64,000 nt of DNA from Spartobacteria bacterium (GCA_003167555.1 PMSN01000011.1:496001-560000); one strand, 5' to 3'; shown: positions 1 through 10,506, counted from the first letter of the stretch. Program-made: numbers and translations. The notes: a model not told the origin generated them from the sequence alone.

Positions 1-20
1 TGTGGTGTGAAGGAGTTTCC

Positions 21-110
21 GTCATTCCGAGCGCAGTCGAGGAACCTCGTTTGGGGTCGAGCGACGCTCCACGGGGTCCCTCGGCTTCGCTTCGCTCCGC
101 TCGGGATGAC
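21..110. repeat. 90-bp palindromic repeat, copy 1
   Basis: Imperfect palindrome whose outer ends read gtcattccgagcgcagtcga and (reverse) gtcatcccgagcgg. It recurs in the opposite orientation at 2593-2682 with the same length. The pair brackets the first permease gene. It resembles a small non-autonomous palindromic element (REP or MITE type). No transposase lies next to it. Confidence 0.8.
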
Positions 111-136
111 TGCTGTAACCAGCTAATTCTAATCTT

Positions 137-2566
137 ATGCTAACTGACCTCAAATACGTATTGCGGATGCTGATCAAAGCCCCAACGTTCGCGGCCATCG
201 CCGTTCTAACTCTCGCCCTGGGCATCGGAGCCAACAGCGCGATTTTTAGTGTCGTCGACACGGTTCTGCTTCGGCCTTTGCCCTTCAAGGATCCGAACCA
301 AATCGTGATGGCGTGGGCACGCTACGTAAATGACAGCGAATACGGGCGCGGGGTCCACTCGTTTCCCGACTACGTCGATCTGCGCGACCAGAGCCAGAGC
401 TTCTCCGGAATGGCGGCTTATACCAGGACAGCGGGCACTCTGGCGCAGGCCGATGACGCGCAGGCACTCGAAGGCGTCGCGATCACGCCCGAGATCTTCG
501 ACGTGCTGGGACTTCGGCCCTTGCTCGGTCGCGGCTTTACGCAAGAAGAAGCCAAGGATCAAGGGGAGCGCGTCCTTGTCCTGACCTACCCGCTGTGGCA
601 ACGCGCTTTCGGCGGCGATCCCAAGATTGTCGGGCAGCAAGTTACCCTGTCTGGCCGCAGTTTCACCGTCATCGGCGTGATGCCAACAGGGTGGAAGTTT
701 CCGATCGAAGACGAGCACATCGATTATGTGATTCCTTTGCAATACCTCACCGCTTCCGCACTGATCAATCGCGGTTCGCATTTTCTCAGCGTGGTCGGGC
801 GGCTGAAGCCGGGCGTCCAGATTCGACAGGCGGAAGCGGAACTGAGCGCGATCGCCGGACGGTTGTCGAAGCAGTATCCCGATACGAACATGAATTTCAC
901 ATCGGTGGCCGTCGCGACGCTGCATTCCGATATCGTCGGCGATGTTCGTCCGGCGTTGATCATTTTGCTCGGCGCCGTAGCTCTCGTACTTTTGATTGCG
1001 TGCGCGAATGTAGCTAATCTTCTTCTCGCCCGCGCGGCCTCGCGCAGCCGCGAGATCGCGATCCGCACTGCGCTTGGCGCCAGCCGCCTGCGCGTTATTC
1101 GGCAGTTACTTTGCGAAAGCCTGTTGCTGGCGCTGATGGGCGGGACCGCTGGATTGTTGCTGGCGGGGTGGGGCGTGGATCTTCTTGGTGCGGCCGGCGC
1201 ACAAGGCCTTCCGCACATCGCCCAGATCAAAGTTAACTTCACTGTAGCCGCATTTACCTTTGCGCTCGCAATTGGCAGCACCGTCCTGTTCGGACTTATC
1301 CCCGCGCTCCAGGTTTCGCGGCCAAGCGTGAATGAGTCTCTCCAGCAAGGCGCGAAAGGATCGACCGGCGGCTTGCATACCAATCGGCTCCGCGGCTTTC
1401 TCGTCGTCTCTCAGGTTTCCCTTTCACTCCTCCTGCTGGCCGGTGCGGGGTTGTTGATCAAAAGCTTCTTTAATCTTCGCGCGACGAATCCCGGTTTCGA
1501 TCCGGTGAAGCTGATGACGATGCAGCTAACGCTGCCCAGAGTGCGATACCCCGACCTGGATCAGCAGATCCGCGCGCATGACGCGATTATGGAGAAAATC
1601 TCGACCATTCCCGGGGTGGAATCCGCCGGCGGCGTGAATCCACTGCCGCTGGCTGGGAATATTAGCAATTTGTCGTTCATGGTTAGTGGAGCGGCGCCCC
1701 TGCCGCGCGGCAACCATCCCGGCGCCGGTTACCTCATCGTTAAGCCTGACTACTTCCAGGCGATGAAAATTCCCGTGCTGCAAGGCCGCGCCTTTACCCG
1801 CGTGGACACGAAAGACTCCCCCTTGGTCGTCATGATCAATGAAGCATTCGTCCGCAAACATTTCCCGGATCGGAACCCGATTGGTCAACGAGTGATGATC
1901 GATCGCGGCGAGGGCAAGGCGCCGCCGTGTGAGGTAGTGGGTGTCGTGGGCAATTCGCGGCACGACTCGCTGGCCGCGCCGCCCGGACCGGAGATGTACG
2001 TGCCGTTTCCACAGGATCCGACACGAACTCTGGATGTAGTGATGCGCGTAGCTTCAACAAATCTTGTTGGCCTTAACGCCGAGGTGAAACGGGCGGTTCA
2101 TGAAGTCGACAAGGGTTTGTTTGTGCCGAAGCTCGAGCCGATGACGAACTTCCTCACCACGCAATTAGCGCAACCGCGCTTCAACATGATGCTGCTCGCA
2201 GTCTTCGCCGGCGTGGCCATGATCCTGGCGGCCATCGGCATTTATGGCGTCATCGCCTACAGCGTGACCCAGCGCACGAGAGAGATCGGTATTCGCATGG
2301 CGCTGGGCGCGCAGAAAACCCAGATGCTTGGAATGGTGTTGCGGCAAAGTCTCACGCTCGTCGTGATTGGAATTGCGATTGGATTTATCGTGGCGCTCGG
2401 GGCCACGCGTTTGATGGCGACGCTGCTCTATGGCGTCGGCGCGAATGACCTGTCGACTTATGTCGTGGTTATCTTTCTGTTGGGCGCAGCCGCACTGCTG
2501 GCCAGCTATGTCCCGGCCCGACGCGCCATGAAGGTCGATCCGATGGTGGCGCTTCGTTATGAGTGA
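137..2566 (+). CDS. ADOP-type MacB/FtsX permease 1
   Basis: An 809-residue inner-membrane permease of the MacB/FtsX superfamily, in the duplicated orphan permease (ADOP) arrangement. The N-terminal membrane helix (about residues 18-45, with the motif [16 protein letters not shown]) leads into a periplasmic MacB core domain. Next comes an FtsX block near 275-390 containing [13 protein letters not shown], then a helix near 415-440, a second periplasmic core, and a final FtsX block near 690-805 with [12 protein letters not shown]. There is no ATPase domain and none is encoded nearby, which is the usual state for orphan permeases; the substrate is unknown. ATG start. It is followed by two paralogues on the same strand. 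Family assignment is secure; function is not. Confidence 0.93.
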   Translation: MLTDLKYVLRMLIKAPTFAAIAVLTLALGIGANSAIFSVVDTVLLRPLPFKDPNQIVMAWARYVNDSEYGRGVHSFPDYVDLRDQSQSFSGMAAYTRTAGTLAQADDAQALEGVAITPEIFDVLGLRPLLGRGFTQEEAKDQGERVLVLTYPLWQRAFGGDPKIVGQQVTLSGRSFTVIGVMPTGWKFPIEDEHIDYVIPLQYLTASALINRGSHFLSVVGRLKPGVQIRQAEAELSAIAGRLSKQYPDTNMNFTSVAVATLHSDIVGDVRPALIILLGAVALVLLIACANVANLLLARAASRSREIAIRTALGASRLRVIRQLLCESLLLALMGGTAGLLLAGWGVDLLGAAGAQGLPHIAQIKVNFTVAAFTFALAIGSTVLFGLIPALQVSRPSVNESLQQGAKGSTGGLHTNRLRGFLVVSQVSLSLLLLAGAGLLIKSFFNLRATNPGFDPVKLMTMQLTLPRVRYPDLDQQIRAHDAIMEKISTIPGVESAGGVNPLPLAGNISNLSFMVSGAAPLPRGNHPGAGYLIVKPDYFQAMKIPVLQGRAFTRVDTKDSPLVVMINEAFVRKHFPDRNPIGQRVMIDRGEGKAPPCEVVGVVGNSRHDSLAAPPGPEMYVPFPQDPTRTLDVVMRVASTNLVGLNAEVKRAVHEVDKGLFVPKLEPMTNFLTTQLAQPRFNMMLLAVFAGVAMILAAIGIYGVIAYSVTQRTREIGIRMALGAQKTQMLGMVLRQSLTLVVIGIAIGFIVALGATRLMATLLYGVGANDLSTYVVVIFLLGAAALLASYVPARRAMKVDPMVALRYE

Positions 2567-2592
2567 TTTGCGGCTCGAGCGCCCACCCATTC

Positions 2593-2682
2593 GTCATCCC
2601 GAGCGCGGCGAAGCGAAGTCGAGGGACCCCGTAGAGCGTCGCTCGACCTGCAACGGGGTTCCTCGACTGCGCTCGGAATGAC
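2593..2682. repeat. 90-bp palindromic repeat, copy 2 (inverted)
   Basis: The reverse complement of this segment matches 21-110 along its whole length with few differences. It fills nearly all of the gap between the first two permease genes and may contribute RNA structure there. The two copies in opposite orientation could support inversion of the intervening gene. Confidence 0.8.
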
Positions 2683-2690
2683 GGAAAGCT

Positions 2691-5117
2691 ATGTTAGCTG
2701 ATCTAAGATATGCCTTCCGCATGTTAGTTAAGGCGCCCGCCTTTACGACAGTAGCAGTTATTACACTTGCCCTGGGCATAGGTGCGAATAGCGCGATCTT
2801 CAGCGTCGTCGACGCAGTTCTGTTGCGGCCGTTGCCATTTAAGGATCCGGAGCAAATCGTCATGGTGTGGGGAAAATTGGCTGGCGACGGCGATCGAAGC
2901 GCGCATTCATTCCCTGACTATGTGGATTTTCGCGATCAGAATCAGAGTTTCTCTGCGCTAGCCGCATACACACTGACCGCGGGGCCGTTGTCACATTCTG
3001 AGGAGATGCAGCCGCTTCAGGGGGTGGCGGTCAGTTCTGAAATATTCGACCTTCTCGGCGTCGAGCCGTTACTCGGTCGCCGCTACTCAGCCGATGATCA
3101 TAAGGAAGGCGCACCGTATGTCGTTATTCTGAGCTATGCGCTTTGGCAGCGGGCATTTGGAGGCGACCGCAACGTCCTGGGGCAGCAGATCACGCTTTCA
3201 GGACGCGGCTTCACCGTGATCGGGGTAATGCCACCGGCCTGGAAATTTCCCGTGGAATATGAGCGGGTTGATTATCTGGCCCCGCTGGAATATCAGCCTG
3301 CGTCCACCCTCAACGAGCGCGGCGCGCATTTCCTGAGGATGATCGGCCGGTTGAAGCCGGGCGTGCAAATGCGCCAGGCAGACGCGGAGATGAGCGCGAT
3401 CGCCGCCCGGCTTGCAAAACAATATCCCGGCACGAACGCAAACCGTTTCTCCACTGTGCTTGTCACCTTGCACGCTGATGTCGTCGGCAACGTTCGCCCA
3501 GCGCTGATGATCCTGCTTGGCGCGGTTGCGCTCGTCCTTCTGATCGCGTGCGCTAATGTCGCCAATCTTTTCCTCGCCCGTGCCGCCTCACGCAGTCGCG
3601 AAATTGCGATTCGCACGGCGCTTGGTGCGAGCCGCGGACGCATCGTCCGGCAGCTGCTTTGCGAAAGTCTGTTGCTAGCGATCACGGCCGCCGGAGCGGG
3701 CCTTCTCATGGCATCGTGGGGAGTTGATCTTCTCAAGTTAATGCGGCCCGCCGAGCTTCCGCACCTGGGCGAGATCGGGTTGAATCTCTCGGTTGCTGCT
3801 TTCACCTTTGCTCTTGGCGTTGCCAGCACGGTCGTCTTCGGATTGATCCCCGCACTCCAGGTTTCCAAACCGAGCGTGAGCGAAGCCCTCCAGCAAGGGG
3901 CGAAGGGTTCAAGCGGCAGCGTGCTCGCCATTCGCCTACGCGCGTTCCTCATCGTGTCCCAAGTCTCTCTCTCGCTCTTGCTCCTCGCGAGCGCCGGCCT
4001 CTTAATCAAGAGTTTCTTCAACCTGCGTGCGACGAGTCCCGGCTTCGATCCGGCACGCGTGATGACGACATCGATTTCGCTGCCGAGAGTGAGATACCCG
4101 GAAGTCGCCCAGCAACTCCGCATCCACGACCAGATCGTGCAGAAATTGTCCGCACTTCCTGGCGTGGAGTCCGCCGGCGCTGCGAATCCGTTGCCTTTGA
4201 GCGACGCCAGCAATGCATCGTCGTTCATCGCGAGTTGGATGATTGAGCAGGGACCCGGGAGTCATCCCGATGCGGGGCATCTCGTGGTCGCAGGCGATTA
4301 CTTTCAGGCGCTCAGAATCCCGGTTCTGAGAGGTCGGGAGTTTAGTGGAATCGATACGGAGAATTCGCCACCTGTTATTGTGATTAACGACGCATTCGCC
4401 CGCAGATTTTTCGCGGGACGCGATCCGATCGGGCAGTGGGTTCGCATCGATGCAGGCGGCGGCACAGCGCCACCTCGGCGAGAGGTGATTGGCGTCGTTG
4501 GTAACTCACGACACGAATCGCTGGCGAAGGAAGCTGGACCCGAGTTCTACGTAGCTTTTCGACAGCAGCCGATCCGTGACTTGGATTTTGTCGTTCGCAC
4601 TTCGGCTTCGAATTTGACGGGACTGGACGCCGCCGTGAGGCGCGCGGTGCACGAGATCGATAAAGATCTTTTCGTTCCGCAGCTGCAACCGATGGACACG
4701 TTCGTCTCAAGCCAGCTCGCGCCTGCGCGATTCAACATGATGCTGCTCGGTATCTTTGCGACTGTCGCTATGACGTTGGCGGCGATTGGGATTTACGGCG
4801 TCATCGCTTACAGCGTGGTCCAGCGAACGCGTGAGATCGGCATTCGAATGGCGCTCGGCGCGCAGCGTCGTGATGTGCTTGGAATGGTGTTGCGCCAAAG
4901 TCTGACTGTAGTGATGATCGGCATTGCGATCGGCTTGGTCGCGTCGTTCGCGGCTACGCGTCTGCTCGCCAGTCTGCTCTACGGCGTTGCTGCGAATGAT
5001 GTCCTGACTTTCACGTCGGTCGTAGCGCTGCTCGGGGCGGCGGCATTCCTGGCGAGCTACATCCCGGCGCGCCGCGCGATGCGAGTCGATCCAATGGTGG
5101 CGTTGCGATACGAGTGA
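2691..5117 (+). CDS. ADOP-type MacB/FtsX permease 2
   Basis: An 808-residue paralogue of the preceding gene with the same layout: N-terminal helix ([20 protein letters not shown]), MacB core, FtsX block with [14 protein letters not shown] near 300-320, second helix and core, and a C-terminal FtsX block with [14 protein letters not shown]. Much of the protein is near-identical in sequence to permease 1, so the pair looks like a fairly recent tandem duplication. It ends [17 protein letters not shown], the same tail as its neighbours. Only 10 bases separate it from the third permease, so those two are probably co-transcribed. No ATPase partner is visible. Confidence 0.93.
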   Translation: MLADLRYAFRMLVKAPAFTTVAVITLALGIGANSAIFSVVDAVLLRPLPFKDPEQIVMVWGKLAGDGDRSAHSFPDYVDFRDQNQSFSALAAYTLTAGPLSHSEEMQPLQGVAVSSEIFDLLGVEPLLGRRYSADDHKEGAPYVVILSYALWQRAFGGDRNVLGQQITLSGRGFTVIGVMPPAWKFPVEYERVDYLAPLEYQPASTLNERGAHFLRMIGRLKPGVQMRQADAEMSAIAARLAKQYPGTNANRFSTVLVTLHADVVGNVRPALMILLGAVALVLLIACANVANLFLARAASRSREIAIRTALGASRGRIVRQLLCESLLLAITAAGAGLLMASWGVDLLKLMRPAELPHLGEIGLNLSVAAFTFALGVASTVVFGLIPALQVSKPSVSEALQQGAKGSSGSVLAIRLRAFLIVSQVSLSLLLLASAGLLIKSFFNLRATSPGFDPARVMTTSISLPRVRYPEVAQQLRIHDQIVQKLSALPGVESAGAANPLPLSDASNASSFIASWMIEQGPGSHPDAGHLVVAGDYFQALRIPVLRGREFSGIDTENSPPVIVINDAFARRFFAGRDPIGQWVRIDAGGGTAPPRREVIGVVGNSRHESLAKEAGPEFYVAFRQQPIRDLDFVVRTSASNLTGLDAAVRRAVHEIDKDLFVPQLQPMDTFVSSQLAPARFNMMLLGIFATVAMTLAAIGIYGVIAYSVVQRTREIGIRMALGAQRRDVLGMVLRQSLTVVMIGIAIGLVASFAATRLLASLLYGVAANDVLTFTSVVALLGAAAFLASYIPARRAMRVDPMVALRYE

Positions 5118-5127
5118 AGGAGGAAGT

Positions 5128-7599
5128 ATGAATTCATGGCTGCACGAAATGCGATTAGTGGCGCGCTCCTTGTGGAAGCGCCCCGGCTTTACTCTCGTGG
5201 CAATTTTGACGCTCGCACTCGGGATTGGTGCGTCGACCACAATCTTCAGCGTGCTCGATGCGGTCCTGCTGCGGCCGTTCCCTTATCCGGCGCAGGAGCG
5301 AATCGTCGAGCTGCGCGAGTTGGACGAGAAAGGCAAGGGGATGTCGTTTGCGCAGCCAAACTTCGATGATCTGCGCGCGCGGAGCCACAGCTTCGATGCT
5401 TTGGCGCAATACAGCGCCTGGCCGGAAGCGATTGCCGGTGGCAGCGAACCGGTGCGAACCACTGCCTGCGCGGTCTCCGGCGATTTTTTTCGCGTCCTCG
5501 GTGTGACGCCAGTCTTGGGCCGCGTCTTCGCGTCCGAGTCGTTGGCGGAAAACAAGGAGGTCGCAGTGGTGAGTTACGGTTTTTGGAGACGCCTTCTCGG
5601 AGGCCGAACTGAACTGGAAGGAACGTCTCTCCGTTTTCACAATCGCAGTTTCGCCGTCATTGGCGTGTTGCCGGCCGAAACGGAATTTCCGCCGGGAGCG
5701 GATGTCTGGTTTCCCTACGAGATTTACGCGCAAGAATTTCGTGACCCGAATGCCTCGCGCACAGCGCATAATTGGCGCGTGACCGGACGACTGAAGCCCA
5801 CCGTTTCAATCGAGACGGCGCGCTCGGAGATTGGCGCGATTGGCCGTCAACTAAAGCTCGAGCACGGCACGCTGACGGACGCGGCCAGCTTCGGTCTCAC
5901 GCCGTTGCGCGAACGGTTCGTGAAAGATATTCGCGGGGTGTTGCTGGTGGTTTGCGGCGCCGTCACCGTGCTGCTTTTGATCGCGTGCTCGAACGTGGCG
6001 AACCTGCTTCTCGTCCGCGCCGCGGCCCGGCGCCAGGAAATAGCGGTGCGCGCCGCGCTGGGTGCTTCGCGTTGGCGGCTGGCCCGGCAGTTCATTACCG
6101 AAACGGTTTTGCTCACGTTTGCCGCCGGAGCGCTCGGAGTAGTCCTCGCCTTCTGGGGTGTCGATCTCATTGTCGGCGCGTACCACGGAAACCTGCCGCG
6201 GGTTGGTCAAATCGGCGTCAACTCCACAGTCCTTGTTTTCACTCTCGGCGTCTCTCTGCTGGCGGGATTGGTTCTGGGACTCGTGCCCGCGTTCAGTTCG
6301 TCCCACCGCCAGTTGCAAAATGATTTGCAGAGTGCGGGACGCGGCAAATTGACGAGCCGTTCCAGTTCGCGCTTTCGGAATTTCCTCATCGTCGCGCAGG
6401 TCGCTCTCACCCTGATGCTGCTCATCGGTGCCGGCTTGTTAGGCAGAAGCTTTCAACGCCTGATGGAAGTGGATCCCGGTTTCCAACCGGAAAGCGCGGT
6501 CGCGATGACCGTATCGATGCCGGATCCCGAGGATCCCGCGGCGCAGCGTCGACTAGCGCTCTTTTATCAGCAGTTACTCGAGCGCTTGAATGCCTTACCC
6601 GGCGTCATCGCAGTTGGCGGCACCAACGCGCTGCCGATGAGCGGAATGGGAGCCAACGGCACATTCATTATCGAGGATGGCGTGAAACCGGCGCAAACAA
6701 TGGCCGCATTAATCGGGCAGCTAAACGCACTTTCCGGCACCGAGAAAGCGCGGGACGCGGAATTTCGAGTCAGCAGTTCCGGGTATTTCGCCGCGATGGG
6801 AATCCCTCTTATTCGCGGACGGCTTTTCCAGGAATCGGACGGCCCCGATTCGCCGCATGCGGCCTTGATCAGCGAGTCGCTCGCGCGGCGATATTGGCCT
6901 AACGAGGAATCGATCGGGAAACAAATCCAGTTCGGCAATATGGACGGCGATGTTCGGCTCCTCCACGTAGTCGGCATCGTCGGCGATGTCCGCGATGATG
7001 GATTGGATGCGGAGGCGCGCCCGATTGTTTATGTGAATTATTTCCAGCGGCCCGCCGCGACATCGCAATTTTCGATCGTGCTCCGCGGCCATGGTGACGC
7101 GGCAGGGTTCACGGCCGCGATGCGCCGGGAAGCGCGCGCGTTGAATCCCGAGATGCCGGCTAAATTTCAAACGGTGCGGGAAATCGTTTCCGCTTCGCTC
7201 GATAACCGCCGCTTCAGCATGGTCATGCTTGGCATCTTCGCCGGCTCGGCGCTCGCGCTCGCGATGGTGGGACTCTACGGCGTGATGGCTTACATCACCT
7301 CGGAGAGGACGCACGAGATCGGGATTCGGATGGCGCTCGGCGCTCAACGATTTGATATGCTCCGAATGATCTTGCGGCAAAGCTTCACTCTGGTGTTGGC
7401 GGGGGTCGGGCTCGGAATTCTCGTCTCTCTTGGCCTCACGCGCTTGCTCGGAGCCCTGCTCTACGGCGTGCCCGCCACGGACACGCTGACCTACGCAGCT
7501 GTCGTGGGATTACTCGTCCTGGCGGCAAGTCTCGCCAGTTACATTCCCGCGCGCCGCGCGATGAAGGTCGATCCGATGGTGGCATTGCGGTATGAATAA
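5128..7599 (+). CDS. ADOP-type MacB/FtsX permease 3
   Basis: An 823-residue, more divergent member of the same permease family. The start is supported by aaggaggaagt just upstream of the ATG. The N-terminus ([20 protein letters not shown]) is typical of ADOP proteins. The first FtsX block has RRQEIAVRAALGASR and the last has [14 protein letters not shown]. The periplasmic cores differ more from permeases 1 and 2 than those do from each other, suggesting an older split. Its last 8 bases overlap the next gene, so the two are translationally coupled. Likely acts in the inner membrane; substrate unknown. Confidence 0.93.
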   Translation: MNSWLHEMRLVARSLWKRPGFTLVAILTLALGIGASTTIFSVLDAVLLRPFPYPAQERIVELRELDEKGKGMSFAQPNFDDLRARSHSFDALAQYSAWPEAIAGGSEPVRTTACAVSGDFFRVLGVTPVLGRVFASESLAENKEVAVVSYGFWRRLLGGRTELEGTSLRFHNRSFAVIGVLPAETEFPPGADVWFPYEIYAQEFRDPNASRTAHNWRVTGRLKPTVSIETARSEIGAIGRQLKLEHGTLTDAASFGLTPLRERFVKDIRGVLLVVCGAVTVLLLIACSNVANLLLVRAAARRQEIAVRAALGASRWRLARQFITETVLLTFAAGALGVVLAFWGVDLIVGAYHGNLPRVGQIGVNSTVLVFTLGVSLLAGLVLGLVPAFSSSHRQLQNDLQSAGRGKLTSRSSSRFRNFLIVAQVALTLMLLIGAGLLGRSFQRLMEVDPGFQPESAVAMTVSMPDPEDPAAQRRLALFYQQLLERLNALPGVIAVGGTNALPMSGMGANGTFIIEDGVKPAQTMAALIGQLNALSGTEKARDAEFRVSSSGYFAAMGIPLIRGRLFQESDGPDSPHAALISESLARRYWPNEESIGKQIQFGNMDGDVRLLHVVGIVGDVRDDGLDAEARPIVYVNYFQRPAATSQFSIVLRGHGDAAGFTAAMRREARALNPEMPAKFQTVREIVSASLDNRRFSMVMLGIFAGSALALAMVGLYGVMAYITSERTHEIGIRMALGAQRFDMLRMILRQSFTLVLAGVGLGILVSLGLTRLLGALLYGVPATDTLTYAAVVGLLVLAASLASYIPARRAMKVDPMVALRYE

Positions 7600-8386
7600 C
7601 GTCGTGCTCCCCCGGGCATTGTGGCCGCTTGGCCTGGTTCTTTGCCTGATGCCTTTCGTTTCGTGCCTGGGCGCAGTGGAAGTCGTCGAGGAGATCGTCG
7701 AGCAGAAGTATCCCTGCGATCCCGACGCCACCTTGAGCATCCGCAACACGGATGGATCGGTGCGCATCTATGGAGCGGATGTCGCGGAGATTTCGGTCGA
7801 GGCGATCAAGAAGGCTTATACATCCGAGCGGCTGGCAAAAATCGTCGTGGACGTGAAGGCGACGCGCAAAAGCGTCGCAATCGAAACAATTTTCCCTCCC
7901 AGGGAAAACGGTTTCAGTCTAAGCGATCGCTCGGGGACAGTGGATTATATTATCATAGTTCCGCAGACGACTAAGATAACGCAGATTGAACTCGTGAATG
8001 GCGAAGTGTTAGTCGACGGGTTGCGCGGAGGCAGCGCGACCGCTCACCTCGTCAATGGTTGGCTGGCTGGGCACAATTGTTTCTGCGCTTTGAATCTCAG
8101 CATTGTGAATGGCCGCATCGATCTCGCCTATGATTGGTGGGATTCGGAGAGATTTTCGGTGAAAGCCTCGAGCGAGAACGCGAGCATCAGGGCAATTCTC
8201 CCGAGCGACGCGTCCGCTACCATCGCTGCGCAGGCCCCGACCGGCTGGATCGTGAATGGTTTCGAACCGAAAAGCGCGGCGGCAGAGCCACCACACACGT
8301 TGAATTTTGCGATCGGCACGGAAGCGGAGGCGACCTTCGAAATCAAGGCGGCAAACGGCAACATCCGGATCGATAAGATGTATTAG
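7592..8386 (+). CDS. Secreted DUF4097-like protein
   Basis: 264 residues with a hydrophobic N-terminal segment (about 8-28, probable signal peptide). The rest is rich in beta-strand: repeated pieces such as LSIRNTDGSVRIYG, VNGEVLVDGLRGG and VNGRIDLAY are typical of the right-handed, adhesin-like DUF4097 fold. It overlaps the third permease by 8 bases and so probably belongs to that transcription unit. A role in sensing or binding at the cell envelope is possible but not shown. The family match rests on pattern only. Confidence 0.75.
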   Translation: MNNVVLPRALWPLGLVLCLMPFVSCLGAVEVVEEIVEQKYPCDPDATLSIRNTDGSVRIYGADVAEISVEAIKKAYTSERLAKIVVDVKATRKSVAIETIFPPRENGFSLSDRSGTVDYIIIVPQTTKITQIELVNGEVLVDGLRGGSATAHLVNGWLAGHNCFCALNLSIVNGRIDLAYDWWDSERFSVKASSENASIRAILPSDASATIAAQAPTGWIVNGFEPKSAAAEPPHTLNFAIGTEAEATFEIKAANGNIRIDKMY

Positions 8387-8390
8387 AGCG

Positions 8391-9779
8391 CTATTTGGAC
8401 ACCTTAGAGTTTAGTTCTTCCAAGGCCTTATGGTCCTGGTCGGCCTTAACGAGAAGGCCAAGACGACGGTAACATTGTTCGCGTTTCTGCAAGGCAACGA
8501 CCGTCTGGCTTGTTTCCAGTGCATGCGTCAGCGAATCGATCGCCGACAAAGTTTCACCCCGTTCCATTTCCAGTTCCCCGCGATATTGCCAGGCCGTGGC
8601 GAAATTCGGATCCAATTCCGTGGCGCGCTTGATTTGCTGAAGCGCGTCCTGTGCGCGCCCTAGTTTCGTCAGCGCGTAACTCCACTCGGCGCAGGCCCCC
8701 GCCGATTTCGAATCGAGGCCCGCCGCCGTTTCGGCGTCTTGCGCGGCCAGCGCCGGCTGGCCGATCTCGTTCAGTTGCCACGCGCGAGCGACGTACAGCT
8801 CCGCGTTATTTCGCTCCGCAGAAATTTCGGAATCGAGCCGGCCCATCGTTTCGAGGAACTCCGGCGAGAGCGCCTCGAGGCGAATGAATTTTTGCACCGC
8901 GAGCTTCTCGCATTCATCCGCGCGCCCGAGATCGATCAGTGCGATGGCTTGAAACAACTTCGGCCGCATGGCCCACGGGCCGTTTTTCGCGGAGGCCTCA
9001 CTTTCCTCCAGCGCCAGCTCAAAATCTCCGCAGCGCAGAAAGAGCAGCGCCCGGTCGGCCAGCAACCCAGGATCGTCCGGGGCGAGGGCCAGTCCCGCAT
9101 CGAGCTCGCGAATGTCGGCCAGAAACCGCTCCACTTGCTCGAAAAGTTTGCCGGCGCGCAGGACCTCGGGATCGTCCGGCGCCAGTTCCTGGGCGCGATG
9201 CAAGTCTTCAAGCGCTTCGTGCCAGCGATGGAGGCGGCGAGCGCACAAGGCGCGGTTGATGCGCGCCAGCGCATTATCCTGGACGGCGATGTGGGCGGTC
9301 CACGCGCTGTTTTCTTCCGTCCAATGTTGTTGCGACTTCTCGAGCCGCGCGATCTTTTCGAGAACACGGGTGTTTTTCGAGTCGACCGCGAGAACTTTCG
9401 ACCATGACTGCACGGCCATCGACGGCTCTCGCTGCGCGGCCGCGAGGTCGCCCCGGTACTCCTCGAGATTTGACGATGGCTTTTTTACGACGCGCTGCCA
9501 TTCATCGAGAGTCTGTTTCACGATCGCGAGGTCGCGCCTGCCGAATTCCGCCTGGACGAGACGATCCCAAGTTCCGTTGTCCTGGGGCGTCAATTTCAGG
9601 AGACGCCGCGCCACCCCGGCCGCTCTTTCATAGGAATGTTCGTGCAACGCCTCGCGCAATTCGGCGCGGAGAGCTTTTTCTTCTTTCGTTGTGCGATGAC
9701 AAGCCGGGAGCGAACAAGCGATGACAAGCGCGACCAACACCATGAAGGCGCGAGCTTGACCTAGAAATGGAAAAGGCAT
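8391..9779 (-). CDS. TPR-repeat lipoprotein
   Basis: 462 residues. The N-terminus is a lipoprotein signal: a hydrophobic stretch ending in SLPAC, with the cysteine at about residue 27. The remainder is a run of tetratricopeptide-like helix pairs (for example ALCARRLHRWHEALEDLHRA and FATAWQYRGELEMERGE). It is probably anchored in a membrane facing the periplasm and acts as a protein-binding scaffold. It is convergent with the preceding gene, 4 bases apart, so the two mRNAs may share a termination region. Partner unknown. Confidence 0.85.
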   Translation of the reverse strand: MPFPFLGQARAFMVLVALVIACSLPACHRTTKEEKALRAELREALHEHSYERAAGVARRLLKLTPQDNGTWDRLVQAEFGRRDLAIVKQTLDEWQRVVKKPSSNLEEYRGDLAAAQREPSMAVQSWSKVLAVDSKNTRVLEKIARLEKSQQHWTEENSAWTAHIAVQDNALARINRALCARRLHRWHEALEDLHRAQELAPDDPEVLRAGKLFEQVERFLADIRELDAGLALAPDDPGLLADRALLFLRCGDFELALEESEASAKNGPWAMRPKLFQAIALIDLGRADECEKLAVQKFIRLEALSPEFLETMGRLDSEISAERNNAELYVARAWQLNEIGQPALAAQDAETAAGLDSKSAGACAEWSYALTKLGRAQDALQQIKRATELDPNFATAWQYRGELEMERGETLSAIDSLTHALETSQTVVALQKREQCYRRLGLLVKADQDHKALEELNSKVSK

Positions 9780-9863
9780 TGGCTGAAGTTCGAGTTGGTC
9801 GGCAAGCTAAACGCTAGTTGTCTTCCTGTGATCGAAAATCGAAAATCCAAGATCTAAAATTGT

Positions 9864-10349
9864 ATGCCTTCGTTCGACATCGTTTCAGAAGTGGATCCGC
9901 AGGAAATTGATAACGCGCTCAATCAAGCGCGCAAGGAACTGGCGACGCGCTTCGATTTCAAGGGGAGCACCGCGGAAATCATCGCGGAGAAAGACAAGAT
10001 CACGCTCACCGCCGAAGACGCGTCGCGACTGCGCGGGTTGCGCGAGATCGTTATCGGCAAATTAAGCAAACGGGGCGTGGATTTGCGGAATGTCGAGCAG
10101 GTCGAGCCGGCCATCTCGCCGCTCGGTCACGCGCGACAGGAACTGAAAATTCAGCAGGGGCTCGAGGGCGACAAGGCGAAGGAAATCATTCACGCCATCA
10201 AAGGCCAGAACTTCAAAGTGCAAAGCCAGCTTCAGGATCGCCAGATCCGCGTGACCGGAAAAAAGCGCGATGATTTACAAGCTGTCATCGCCTTTGTGCG
10301 CAGCCGCGATTTCGGCGTCGCCACGAACTTCAAGAATTTCCGCGACTGA
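9864..10349 (+). CDS. yajQ: YajQ-family nucleotide-binding protein
   Basis: 161 residues, full length for the family. It opens MPSFDIVSEVDPQEIDNALN and ends FGVATNFKNFRD, both hallmarks of YajQ/UPF0234. The family has two ferredoxin-like lobes, and a homologue in Xanthomonas binds cyclic di-GMP; whether this one does is not known. Cytoplasmic, monocistronic, divergent from the TPR lipoprotein. ATG start at 9864. Confidence 0.95.
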   Translation: MPSFDIVSEVDPQEIDNALNQARKELATRFDFKGSTAEIIAEKDKITLTAEDASRLRGLREIVIGKLSKRGVDLRNVEQVEPAISPLGHARQELKIQQGLEGDKAKEIIHAIKGQNFKVQSQLQDRQIRVTGKKRDDLQAVIAFVRSRDFGVATNFKNFRD

Positions 10350-10355
10350 AAGACT

Positions 10356-10501
10356 TTGGGGAGCGCAGGCTGCCAGCCTGCCCGTCTCGGCAGCTTGCCG
10401 AGACGCCTCGTGCGAATTCGCCCCGCCTTAAAGCAAATTGCGTCTCTAGATGTTGCCGGCAAGCTGCCGGCAACTGCAGGCTAGCAGCCTGCGCTCCCCA
10501 A
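10356..10501. repeat. Large palindromic repeat element
   Basis: The ends ttggggagcgcaggctgc and gcagcctgcgctccccaa are exact inverted copies. Nested inside are smaller palindromes (ctcggcagcttgccgag; tgccggcaagctgccggca). It lies between the converging yajQ and moaD genes, so it may also terminate both transcripts. A shorter relative, gggagcgcaggca, is at 34325. Confidence 0.8.
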
Positions 10502-10506
10502 GTATC

